Source of the DNA: Bryopsis sp. KO-2023
Taxonomy: Eukaryota > Chlorophyta > Ulvophyceae > Bryopsidales > Bryopsidaceae
Direction of reading: 5' to 3'
DNA length: 64,000 nucleotides
NCBI GenBank assembly: GCA_030272585.1
Contig: BSYQ01000003.1
Coordinates: forward strand, 4,154,001-4,218,000
The translations under genes were made by a program, and so were the position numbers. Numbering within the stretch: the stretch's first letter is position 1; the number at the start of each line of letters is the position of its first letter. This document shows, piece by piece, positions 32,325-41,271 of the stretch. The notes beneath the pieces are model-generated. The model searched no databases and had not been told where the DNA came from. It saw only the letters and a list, made by a program, of their open reading frames with translations.

Positions 32325-35300
32325 TCAGCTCCTTATCTCAAACTCACGTAACTTGTCCGGTGCGTTTCGCAAGTTTCTGGCAGGCTCCCATGTATCCTTT
32401 GACTGGTCATAGCCCTGCCACCTGACAAGGTACTGCTTCCTGCCTCTGACAGTCCTTTCTGCAAGAATCCTGTCCACCAGGTATTCCTCTTGCCCCTCAA
32501 CCAGCTCTGGTTCAGGCTGCAGTGTGTGTGTCCTCCTGGCTGGAAAACTGCCCTCCTGATCAATAAAGGCAGGCTTCAGCTTGGACACATGAAACACATC
32601 ATGGATTCGCCAATGCCCTGGCAGCCTCAACCTGACTGTCACCTCCGACAGCCTTTCTACCACCTCAAATGGCCCACAGAACTTTGCAGTTAGTTTCCTG
32701 CTCAGCACATCAGGTAGGGGTAAGTCCTTGGTTGCCAGAAAAACTTTTTCGCCTGGCTCAAAGCCCCCTCCCCGCCTGGTTTGATCCGCCACCTGGCGTT
32801 GTCGATCTTGAGCTTGAGCAATGTTGTCTCTGCCAGCAAGCAGAGCTTGCTGCCAAGTAGTCCACCAATCATCCACCGCAGGGCAGGCTGTAGTTGCTAC
32901 AGCACTTGCAGGAGTTCGGGGATTCTGCCCGTACATGAGGAAAAAGGGAGAGAATCCTGTAGTGGCATTGATGCTGGAGTTGTAAGCAAACTCTGCAGCA
33001 GCCAAATGCTCTTCCCAATCTGCACCTGCAGGCTCAACATAACTTCGCAGAATCTCCTGCACAGTTCTGTTAGCCCTTTCTGTCTGCCCGTCTGTCTCAG
33101 GGTGGTAACTACTAGACATTGCCAATCTAGTATTTGCTCTCTTCCACAGAGCTCTCCAAAAATTACTAGTGAACCGACTGTCTCTATCCGAAACAATCTC
33201 TTGAGGCAACCCAAAGAAACGAACTACATTCTGAAAGAATAAATCTGCAACCCCTGCTGCAGTTACCGTTTGTTTGGTTGGAATCAAGCGCAACATCTTA
33301 CTGAATCTGTCCACTACCACAAGCAAATAATCTGACCCCTTCTTGGTTTTAGGCAAAGGGCCTACAAAATCCATTGAAACACTGGACCACCTGCCATCCG
33401 GAATAGGCAGAGGCTGCAGCTTACCCAAAGGCCTCTGATTAGAAGCCTTATTTCTCTGACAGGGGATGCAATTCTTGACATACTTCTGTACTGTGCCTGA
33501 AATGCGTGGCCAGAAGTAATGCGCCTGCACTCTGACCAGCGTTTTTCGTCTGCCCAGATGTCCTGCCAATGCTGATTCATGGCAGTCATGGAGCAACTTC
33601 TCCCTGAGCCCGTCTGCATCAGGTATCCACCATTTCCAGGCATTGCAAACCCTTCTCCAAAGCCTCTGACCATCCCACTTTACATGAGCTGGTCTGTAGT
33701 TTGCCTCAATCAATTGCTTGCATAAAGGATCCTTTTGATAGGCCTCCTTGACCTCCTCCTGAAATCCCTGGGTCAGGTCCAATCTTGCTTGTGCATTAAC
33801 TTCAGGCTGCTCCCTTGCAGTCTGATGTGTGGCCCTGCTCAGTGCATCTGCCACCACATTGTCTCTTCCAGGTCTGTACTTGATCTCAAACTTGAAGGAT
33901 TGTAAGGTCTCCATCCACCTTGCCTGCCTCTTGGACAACTGAGGCTGAGTCTGTAGATACTTCAGCGGTGCATGATCAGTGTGCACCACAAATTCCTGAG
34001 CATCCAGATAGTGCCTCCACACCTTGAGTGCATGTACAATGGCCAAGAGCTCCTTCTCATGGGTAGCATAATTCAGTTCTGCAGGTTGCAGTTTCCTGCT
34101 TTCATAGGCCACAGGCTGCTGACCCTGTCCATGGTCCTGTGTAAGGACTGCTCCAATAGCATAGTCTGAAGCATCAGTGGTGACTTCAAACTTCAATCCT
34201 GGGTCAGGCACCAACAACACTGGTGCAGACATCAATGCCTTCTTAATATCCTGCATTGACGCAGCTTCCCTTTCTGTCCATTGCCAGCTTGCTTCCTTCT
34301 TCAGCAAGGCAGTCAATGGCTTAGCCCTGGCAGAGAAGTCCTTGATGAACCTTCTGTAGTAATTTGCCAGGCCAAGGAAGGATCTGAGGTCCTTCACTGA
34401 CGTTAAGGGAGGCCAGTCCCTGATGATCTGCACTTTGCTCTGCAACACCTGTATACCTGCAGCACTCACTTCATGCCCCAAAAACTCCACCTGCATCTTG
34501 CAGATATCACACTTAGTAGCTGAAGCATACAGTTTCTGTTCCCTCAGTCTCTGCAACACTTTCTGCAAGTGAACCTTGTGTTCAGCCCAATTCCTGCTGT
34601 AAACCAAAATGTCATCCAAATAAACTATGCAGAAAATATCCAAGAAATCATGAAGAACATGGTTCATGGTGTTCATAAAGGTGGCAGGGGCATTTGTCAG
34701 CCCAAAAGGAAGAACCACATATTCAAAAAGCCCATATCTAGTGCGGAAGGCCGTCTTTTCTGAATCTGCAGGGTCCAACCGCACTTGATGATAACCTGAG
34801 CAGAGATCTATTTTACTGAAACAACGAGCTCCCTGAATCTGATCTAGCAACTCCTCAATCCTTGGAATAGGATACCTGTTTTTCACTGTCAGTTTATTCA
34901 GTGCCCTGAAATCGACACACATTCTCAACTTCCCATTTTTCTTTGGAACGAATAAAACTGGTGATCCCCAGGGTGACTTGCTAGGTCTGATAAAACCCTG
35001 TTTCAGCAACTCTGCCAACTGCTTTTTCAGTTCTTCTCTTTCTGCAAAACTAGCCCTGTAAAGTCCCTTCTTTACTGGTTCTGCCCCTTCCACAAGTTCT
35101 ATCTTGTGGTTAACACCTCTGTCAGGAGGTAACTCCTGAGGCAGTTCTTCTTTGAACAAATCCTGAAACTCTTTTCTGATTTCTTTTTCCAACTGCAAAG
35201 CTTCTCTTTCTTCCTCTGAGACTGTATCTGCAAAACTTCCTTTTACTGCTTCAGTACTTTCTAATCCATTTATTGCATGCTCAACATCCACTTCTCTCAA

Positions 35301-36530
35301 ATGAAGTAAATATATAGGTCTGCCCTTGCGAGCAGCCTGTGCGAACTCTGCTGCAGACATCAGATCCAACTCTGCTGTACTGCAATCCTCTACTCTACCA
35401 GTCTGCATTCTGAGATTGACTGCTCCCTGAGGTGTCTGCAAGACCAACAACTTCTTTTGCCAATCTATAACAGGGTTGTGTTTGCTTAACCAAGACATTC
35501 CTAACACCAGGTCGTACCTCCCTAGTGTTATGGCATACATCTTTTCCTCTGATACAAACCTGCCCATTTTGACACTGGCCTGCAGCTCTTTTTCTACCTT
35601 TTCTGAGGTTTTACCATCTGCTAACTGCACCTCAGTCAGTACCTCAGCAGCTTCTGTCTGAATGCCATTTTCAAGCAACCAATCTTTTGAAACAAAATTG
35701 TCAGTTGCCCCACTATCTATCAATATTCGAGAAAAACAACCTGCCACAGTTCCTGTGGTCTTCAACATCCCTTGAGTCCCCCCATGGACTCCTCTCAACT
35801 TCAAAAGTGGGGGTTCATCTAAGCTATGTCCTTGAAAGCAAACTTCATTAGGTCTGCCCAGCTCAGATTCCTCTCTCACTGAAAACGAGTCTGCAGCGTC
35901 TGCCCTCAGATCACTGTCAGCACTCACATGCACAGAAAACTCATGCAGGTCAGGTGTGGCCCCGCCTGGCCCTGCACCTCCTGCCTCAGGGACCTGAGAG
36001 GTGGTGGTTCCACTCGACCGACCAGCCTCCTCATTCCCGGAAACCTCCTTCAAAATTCCTGCAGATGCTACTGCCCCTGCAGCAGCACCCAGTAATTCAT
36101 CCACTGACCTACTCGCAGGAGACTCTGCCTCCAGCAGAGTACCCGCCAATTCATCCACTGACCTACTTGCAGGAGTCTCTGCCTCCAGCAGAGTACCCGC
36201 CAATTCATCCACTGACCTACTTGCAGGAGACTCTGCCTCCAGCAGAGTACCCGCCAATTCATCCACTGACCTACTTGCAGGAGACTCTGCCTCCAGCAGA
36301 GTACCCGCCAATTCATCCACTGACCTACTTGCAGGAGACTCTGCCTTCAACAGAGTACCCGCCAATTCAACGTTTTCCAAACGACCGACCTTCCCTTTCG
36401 GTGTGGCTTCACAAGGCACACCACCTGCCGGGTTCTGCTTCCCTGAAACAGATGCTACCCTCCCCATGGTAGCCTCCTTGTGTGGGTGGCTACGCCGGCC
36501 CTCCCACACTCCTCTTCTGTCCTCCTTCAC
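32325..36530 (-). CDS. Pol polyprotein of the outer Ty3 element, with chromodomain
   Basis: 1,401 residues in a different frame from gag, whose stop is 41 bp upstream, so it is expressed as a separate ORF or by recoding. The N-terminus carries five tandem 18-residue repeats (unit ELAGTLLEAESPASRSVD). Aspartic protease LIDSGAT near residue 270; RT with YLDD near 634; RNase H TTDAS near 780; integrase with a zinc motif, D near 1048 (MDFVGPL), D near 1117 (SDRDSRF) and E near 1150 (DGQTERAN). A C-terminal chromodomain about 1345-1395 (KQYLVRWQGYDQSKDTWEP) places it among chromoviruses. All active-site residues are present and no stop interrupts it. It is clearly distinct in sequence from the inner element's Pol. 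Confidence 0.95.
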   Translation of the reverse strand: MKEDRRGVWEGRRSHPHKEATMGRVASVSGKQNPAGGVPCEATPKGKVGRLENVELAGTLLKAESPASRSVDELAGTLLEAESPASRSVDELAGTLLEAESPASRSVDELAGTLLEAETPASRSVDELAGTLLEAESPASRSVDELLGAAAGAVASAGILKEVSGNEEAGRSSGTTTSQVPEAGGAGPGGATPDLHEFSVHVSADSDLRADAADSFSVREESELGRPNEVCFQGHSLDEPPLLKLRGVHGGTQGMLKTTGTVAGCFSRILIDSGATDNFVSKDWLLENGIQTEAAEVLTEVQLADGKTSEKVEKELQASVKMGRFVSEEKMYAITLGRYDLVLGMSWLSKHNPVIDWQKKLLVLQTPQGAVNLRMQTGRVEDCSTAELDLMSAAEFAQAARKGRPIYLLHLREVDVEHAINGLESTEAVKGSFADTVSEEEREALQLEKEIRKEFQDLFKEELPQELPPDRGVNHKIELVEGAEPVKKGLYRASFAEREELKKQLAELLKQGFIRPSKSPWGSPVLFVPKKNGKLRMCVDFRALNKLTVKNRYPIPRIEELLDQIQGARCFSKIDLCSGYHQVRLDPADSEKTAFRTRYGLFEYVVLPFGLTNAPATFMNTMNHVLHDFLDIFCIVYLDDILVYSRNWAEHKVHLQKVLQRLREQKLYASATKCDICKMQVEFLGHEVSAAGIQVLQSKVQIIRDWPPLTSVKDLRSFLGLANYYRRFIKDFSARAKPLTALLKKEASWQWTEREAASMQDIKKALMSAPVLLVPDPGLKFEVTTDASDYAIGAVLTQDHGQGQQPVAYESRKLQPAELNYATHEKELLAIVHALKVWRHYLDAQEFVVHTDHAPLKYLQTQPQLSKRQARWMETLQSFKFEIKYRPGRDNVVADALSRATHQTAREQPEVNAQARLDLTQGFQEEVKEAYQKDPLCKQLIEANYRPAHVKWDGQRLWRRVCNAWKWWIPDADGLREKLLHDCHESALAGHLGRRKTLVRVQAHYFWPRISGTVQKYVKNCIPCQRNKASNQRPLGKLQPLPIPDGRWSSVSMDFVGPLPKTKKGSDYLLVVVDRFSKMLRLIPTKQTVTAAGVADLFFQNVVRFFGLPQEIVSDRDSRFTSNFWRALWKRANTRLAMSSSYHPETDGQTERANRTVQEILRSYVEPAGADWEEHLAAAEFAYNSSINATTGFSPFFLMYGQNPRTPASAVATTACPAVDDWWTTWQQALLAGRDNIAQAQDRQRQVADQTRRGGGFEPGEKVFLATKDLPLPDVLSRKLTAKFCGPFEVVERLSEVTVRLRLPGHWRIHDVFHVSKLKPAFIDQEGSFPARRTHTLQPEPELVEGQEEYLVDRILAERTVRGRKQYLVRWQGYDQSKDTWEPARNLRNAPDKLREFEIRS
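36093..36370 (-). repeat. 54-bp tandem repeat, about five units, coding, in the pol N-terminus
   Basis: In-frame unit encoding 18 residues; units differ by only a few substitutions (Lys/Glu, Ser/Thr), implying recent expansion. Lies upstream of the protease. Confidence 0.9.
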
Positions 36531-36571
36531 CTTTTCATTCCGGCCAAGGGACTCTCCAGCCCTTGACCTCT

Positions 36572-37765
36572 TTAGTTTTCCGAGCAGTCAGCGGCGAAGT
36601 GGCCTTTCTTGCCACACCTGTAACAATCAACATGGGCTGCTGATCTGCCCATATCCATTCTGCTCCTCCTGTCTGAGGAACCCTCTCCAGTTCCTCCTCG
36701 TTTCTGCCTCTGGTGTCTGCGAGGACTGCCACTGCGTCCTCTGCTTTTACTGCGACTGTAACTGCGATCACCACCGCGACTGCCGCTGCGACCTCTACTG
36801 CCGCTGCGACCTTCCCTGACATCAAACCCCACGCGGTTACGCTGGAGGCCATCAACCTCCATACGATCACCTAAGTGTGGTGCCTGACGCTGCGGGTGGT
36901 ACCTGTCGCGTTCGGTGTTATACCTTCCTCGACTGCTACTGCGACCTCTGCTCTGGGATCTGCCTCTGCTGAACGACCTGCCACGACTCTTCGATCTGTC
37001 CCTGCGCGACCTTGCGCGTCTGCTGCTGGGACTGCGATCTCTGTGGTAGTTTTCAAGAGGACCTTCCCAGGTCGCCGCCAGCGCGATCGCTCTTTCGAGG
37101 GTGTTGGGATCTTCCATCTCAACCTTCGTCCGCAGACGCTCGTGCAGACCCTCCATGAACCTGAAGAGCTTTTCCCCAGGATTGCTGTCATGAATCTGCA
37201 GTGTGAGCCTGCGAAACTTGTGTACATACTCAGCAACCGAAAGTCGCCCCTGACGCAAACGAGACCACTCTCTTCTGAAGTCACGGTTCTCGTTCACCTT
37301 GCCAAACTCCTGTCTCAGCTGTTCAACCAAAGCAACAAGTGACTGAGGCAGTTCCTGGTGGCCTGCAAGAGCAGCCTCATATCTGCCTCTCCACCAAGTA
37401 CCTGCAGCTCCCCTGAGTGATCCTGCAGCCACTAAAACCTGCTGCTCTACATCCCTTGTGCCTGTCACATCAAAATATGTCTGTAACTGCACCTGCCACT
37501 CATTCAGTGGGATATCACCAGGGTCACCATACCAAGCATCTGGTGTCTTTGCTCTGGCCTTGCCCAGTGCTGCTGGAGCCTGTGGCTGAGGCAACCTTTC
37601 TGCCACAGCCTGCTGCACCACATCATTCATCTGATGGTTGACATTTGCAGCAACATTCCTCAGGTGAAGGACTTCATTCTGCAGATCTGTTATCATCTGC
37701 CTCATTGCCTGCAGATCGAAAGGATCTGGGGCTGGTACCCCCATCTGCTCCTCCCCGCCTGACAT
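36572..37765 (-). CDS. Gag protein of the outer Ty3 element
   Basis: 397 residues. N-terminal coiled coil (MRQMITDLQNEVLHLRNVA). Ty3-type gag core from PDAWYGDPGDIPLNEW through the TWWRGRYEAAL and FRREWSRLRQG segments. Then a long Ser/Arg/Gly-rich basic stretch resembling an RS domain, and one CCHC zinc knuckle near the C-terminus (CYRCGKKGHFAADC). It packages element RNA in the cytoplasmic particle; the RS-like tract probably adds RNA binding. The start overlaps the preceding small ORF by 92 bp in another frame. Confidence 0.92.
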   Translation of the reverse strand: MSGGEEQMGVPAPDPFDLQAMRQMITDLQNEVLHLRNVAANVNHQMNDVVQQAVAERLPQPQAPAALGKARAKTPDAWYGDPGDIPLNEWQVQLQTYFDVTGTRDVEQQVLVAAGSLRGAAGTWWRGRYEAALAGHQELPQSLVALVEQLRQEFGKVNENRDFRREWSRLRQGRLSVAEYVHKFRRLTLQIHDSNPGEKLFRFMEGLHERLRTKVEMEDPNTLERAIALAATWEGPLENYHRDRSPSSRRARSRRDRSKSRGRSFSRGRSQSRGRSSSRGRYNTERDRYHPQRQAPHLGDRMEVDGLQRNRVGFDVREGRSGSRGRSGSRGGDRSYSRSKSRGRSGSPRRHQRQKRGGTGEGSSDRRSRMDMGRSAAHVDCYRCGKKGHFAADCSEN

Positions 37766-38156
37766 TCCTTCTGCGCCTCAGCTCGTTCTGCTCACGCCTC
37801 TGCTCGTTCTGCTCACGCCTCTCCTGCGTTGCCCTCTGCAATCTGTAGATAGGACACTGAGGATCAGAACAGTCGTAGTATCCGATGACGTTACCACTGC
37901 GTTCTGCCTTTCTGTGGCCGTGAGGAGGCGCTCTGAGAGGAGGTGGTGGCACCACTGCCAACGGGTGTCTCACTGGACCCAGAACCTGCACCGGTCTGGG
38001 TAACCTGTAAGGAGCTGGAACCCAGTCCCCTGCGAAAGTAAACAGATCAGGTGGCAGGTTTCCCTGAAACTCTGCCTCACCCTGAATCACAGTTTCCTCG
38101 TCTGTTTCTGCCTCACTTTCGCTACTTCTCACTGCTACAGGTCTACCAAAACTCAT
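37674..38156 (-). CDS. Small leader ORF 2 of the outer element
   Basis: 160 residues: acidic start (SSESEAETDEE), Pro-rich middle, then a CSDPQCP motif and a repeated REQNEQRREQNELRRRR charged helix. Resembles leader ORF 1 in layout (acidic Ser start, then Y-x-C-x-P-x-C near the end), suggesting common origin. No known domain; may be translated upstream of gag or may be a gag-leader remnant. Confidence 0.5.
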   Translation of the reverse strand: MSFGRPVAVRSSESEAETDEETVIQGEAEFQGNLPPDLFTFAGDWVPAPYRLPRPVQVLGPVRHPLAVVPPPPLRAPPHGHRKAERSGNVIGYYDCSDPQCPIYRLQRATQERREQNEQRREQNELRRRRNVRRGGADGGTSPRSFRSAGNEADDNRSAE

Positions 38157-38183
38157 ACAACAACCAGAGTCAGAAGATCTCTT

Positions 38184-38507
38184 TTACAGGTTGCTAGTTC
38201 TGATCCTTTCCTTCTCAAGCCACTCTAACAAAAGAAGGCAGTTCGGATTCCTACAAGTAACAGAATATATCCAAGTACCCTGACGAAACACCCAATAATG
38301 ATCGTGCGAGGGAGCCAAAACTGAACTCTCCTCCACCTGACTCAGTGGTTCCTGCACCCTGTTTTCCCTGATAGGTCCTGCTCTGAAAACAAAGGCAGGT
38401 AAAGTCCGAGTCTGATCTGGCTGATTCTCACTAGGAAACCCGTCAGAGGACACTTCCTCTTCGTCAGAACTAACAACTGTAAAACCTGAGCCCGCACTGC
38501 TCATCAA
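38184..38507 (-). CDS. Small leader ORF 1 of the outer element
   Basis: 107 residues: acidic start (SSDEEEVSSDG), a central HDHYWVFRQGTWIYSVTC stretch and a CRNPNC motif, then a charged helix. Function unknown; see leader ORF 2 for the similarity. Confidence 0.45.
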   Translation of the reverse strand: MMSSAGSGFTVVSSDEEEVSSDGFPSENQPDQTRTLPAFVFRAGPIRENRVQEPLSQVEESSVLAPSHDHYWVFRQGTWIYSVTCRNPNCLLLLEWLEKERIRTSNL

Positions 38508-38553
38508 CTGCCGACCCTAGTTCCGCTACGCAAACTCTAACACTTCAGGCCGC

Positions 38554-38700
38554 GCAAATCTGCGTCTGTGCCCCCCTTGCTGCTGCGCAAAACCTGCGCC
38601 TGCAAAACTCTACCACTCAAGGCTGCGCAAATCTGCGTCTGTGCCCGCACTGAACTGTGCCCCTTACTGCTGCGCAAAACCTGCGCCTGACAACGTTCTA
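38554..38700. repeat. Imperfect duplication in the outer element leader
   Basis: The phrase GCGCAAATCTGCGTCTGTGC occurs twice about 75 bp apart, each followed by CTGCTGCGCAAAACCTGCGC; GC-rich leader between the primer site and the first ORF. Confidence 0.7.
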
Positions 38701-38930
38701 TGCTAGGCAACGCCTGCAAACTCTACTATAACCTTGCGTACAAAACGACCTCTGTGCAGCACTGCGCCTACACAAAACTGTGCGAAAAATGCGCCAACTA
38801 TGCCTGCACTCAGCGCTACCCTGCGCCCTGATCGATTCTGTAAAAACCTTGCGCCTGAAAACTCTGCGCCTGCTGTTTCACCAGAACTCTCTGCTTCTCC
38901 CAAGATCACTTGTGATCTTGCCACAAGAAT

Positions 38931-38942
38931 GCTCCGAAACCA
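38931..38942 (-). other. Primer-binding site of the outer element
   Basis: Minus strand reads TGGTTTCGGAGC one base after the 5' LTR, identical to the inner element's site at 25659-25670. Confidence 0.8.
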
Positions 38943-38943
38943 A

Positions 38944-39292
38944 TGCAACGGCTGCGACTCTGCAAGTCTGCCAGCCAAGCTGAAGGTGAAACAAAGGGAG
39001 ACCAAGGTGCAAAGCACTCCAAACAAGGTTAAAGCTAGGTTAAAACCAAGTGTACCAATACCCTAGAGGCGCTGCCCAAATACCCTGCTGCAGCACCTCT
39101 GACAAGACCTGATCCCCTGATCAGACAACTACTGAGCTGACACAGTGAACCCATCACTGTATCAGGTCAGATCACAGAATGTTCTGAGCTGCCAGTTCAG
39201 CAGGGACACCTGCTGAGCTGCCAGCTCGCCAACCTACAGTCAGATCTCCTGATTCAGGGCCCAGCAGGCTCTGAATCAGGCGATTCACTACA
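38944..39292 (-). repeat. 5' LTR of the outer Ty3 element
   Basis: 349 bp; one difference from the other LTR (G at 39282). Should carry the element promoter, reading toward lower coordinates. Confidence 0.95.
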
Positions 39293-39297
39293 ATATC

Positions 39298-41271
39298 CCT
39301 TCTGAAGAAAAATCCAAGGTCCTCTTTCGATAGACATCTTTTTCCCAACCCAGCACTGAGAAATCTCCCTCAACGGTTGCGGTGTTTGGAAATTGGTGTA
39401 AATTTTTCCGCAGTAGAAAGTAGAAACTGGTAGGGGGTCTGGGTGGCTTCTTCGCGTGTAATTATGTTATGTTTGGAAATGTGGAGGCAATATCGCCACA
39501 AAATCGTCTTTGCCTAGCAGACGTTGGGCTAGGACTATTCTTCAGTTTCCACAGCACACTCTCACTACAGCCACGAAAATGGCACAAGACTAATTCGAAT
39601 TACATGTTCTTACGAACTCATGATCGCATCTCCCAAGTTGGAACTTGATGCGCGTCATTGGGCGCTCACAGCGACCGATTTTGGCGGTTTTATGACCAAA
39701 TTCGACTTCACTAAATACGGGAGTCTTGGAAAATAAAAAGTGGGAAAAGTGGGAAAATTCTGCAAATTCCCGCGTTTGAAGATGCCTGATCACTGATGTG
39801 TGTGTGTGTGAGAATTGAAACAGTGACAAGAGTGGCATCAGGTTAACCCTTCTCACTCTTTGCATTCCTTGAATATTGAGGTGGTTTCACCATCTGTTTT
39901 CAGCTGAAGAAACACTTCAAGCAATTTTGCTGTAACCCAACCTTCTCAAAACACAGGAAACTTTTTCAGTTGTGTGCTCAGTAGGCGACTGCACAAACTA
40001 ATTCAGGTGTCAACATCATGCATGAATTCTCCTAAAATACTAATAGGAAAGAAGGAAATCTGTTAACCTGCCGTTTTTGCTTTTTTTTTTTATATATATC
40101 TCCAAAGAGGAAAAAAAGGCAACTTCCATTTAAACTTACAAATGTATCATCACAACCCTATCAACAAAACCCCATTCGGTATCCCCCCCTCCCTCCTCCC
40201 TTATTGCCATAGAGTTTCCATGCAAAAACTCCACAGAAACATAGAAATAAACTTTGATTTTTTTGTGTTGCAGAAAATTTTGAGCATCACCTCTTCTTGA
40301 CACATAAAAAAAAGGGAAAAAAAACCTCTTTACACATGCACCACTTACACATATCTTCCCAATCAGTGTCTGCGTGTCTAAATCGGGCCTTATTACCAAT
40401 ACTGTGTTTTTCCCACTTGTGTTTTTTTCCTTTCTTTTTTTAAAGCAAGTTTTTTTTGTTTTGTTTTTTTCCTTTTCGAACTCGAGCGTAACACCAAACT
40501 TTCTTTTGGACCTAGCATATATTATATCTCCATTTCTACATTTTTTTTTCTCTCTCTCTCTTACTCGGGAAAAAAAAAGCAGAAAACAAAAAAAGAAACA
40601 AAGCGCAAAAAAGATAAAACCAAGAAAACGCAAACAAAAAGAATGCCATCAAAGATGCCAAGACGTGGAGGGAGGAGCCCCAACACCTCCAAATGACAGT
40701 ATGAAATCATAATCCTTTTCTTTTTCGCACGGCAACAACTGTACCGTCAAAATTTAGAACTGTTTTTTTTGGTTTCTTCTCTATTTTTTCTTTTCTTGTT
40801 TGTGATTTTTTCTTTTCCTTTTTCCTGAGCATGAAAATTTTCCTTTGCTTGTTTACACTTTCTTTCCCCCACCCGGTGTCGACCTCTACCCAACACCACC
40901 TCATCGGCCATTTTCAACCCTTTTTTTTTCCCGTCCCTTTTCCCTCTCTCGACTTGGAAATCTTCTTCAACATCCCTCTTTCTTTTTTTTTCTCAAAAAA
41001 AAAAAAAAAAGTTGCAGAAAACCCCTCGGCACTGAACAACCGATCCCTCAAAACCCCCCAAAAGTACGAAGTAGCATGAACGGCTTTGAAAACAACATTA
41101 AAAAAAAATAAACCAAAAATGATATCAGCACCAATTTCCCCCCTCCCCTTTCCAAAAAAAAACACTCAAATCTTCCGAAGCCTTCCCCCCCCTTTTTTTT
41201 TCTTCCATTTTCTTGTGTTTTTTTTTCTTCTTATCCTCCCTCCCCCCATTTTCCATTTTGGTCGATTTTTT
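39298..41271. other. Spacer right of the retrotransposon nest
   Basis: Contains a short LINE 3' end (39394-39470), the inverted copy of a 21-bp motif at 39768-39788, then A/T/C-rich low-complexity sequence from about 40080 to 41270 that is probably the 3' flank of the kinase gene ending at 41272. No gene seen. Confidence 0.55.
39384..39480 (+). mobile_element. 77-bp 5'-truncated LINE insertion
   Basis: 10-bp duplication GTTTGGAAAT at 39384-39393 and 39471-39480 brackets 77 bp whose 3' end (CTGGGTGGCTTCTTCGCGTG..) matches the right end of the LINE at 13881-13915 and finishes with the same TTATG tail. Confidence 0.75.

Larger units (their letters stand above)
23437..39297 (-). mobile_element. 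Outer Ty3/gypsy chromovirus with an inner LTR element nested in it
   Basis: Target duplication ATATC at 23437-23441 and 39293-39297. LTRs 23442-23790 and 38944-39292 (349 bp each; one difference seen, A at 23780 versus G at 39282). After removal of the inner element (25446-31989) and one of its target copies, the outer element is about 9.3 kb. Coding order on the minus strand: two small leader ORFs, gag, pol, then a third ORF that the inner element interrupts. Near-identical LTRs imply a recent insertion. Confidence 0.95.
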
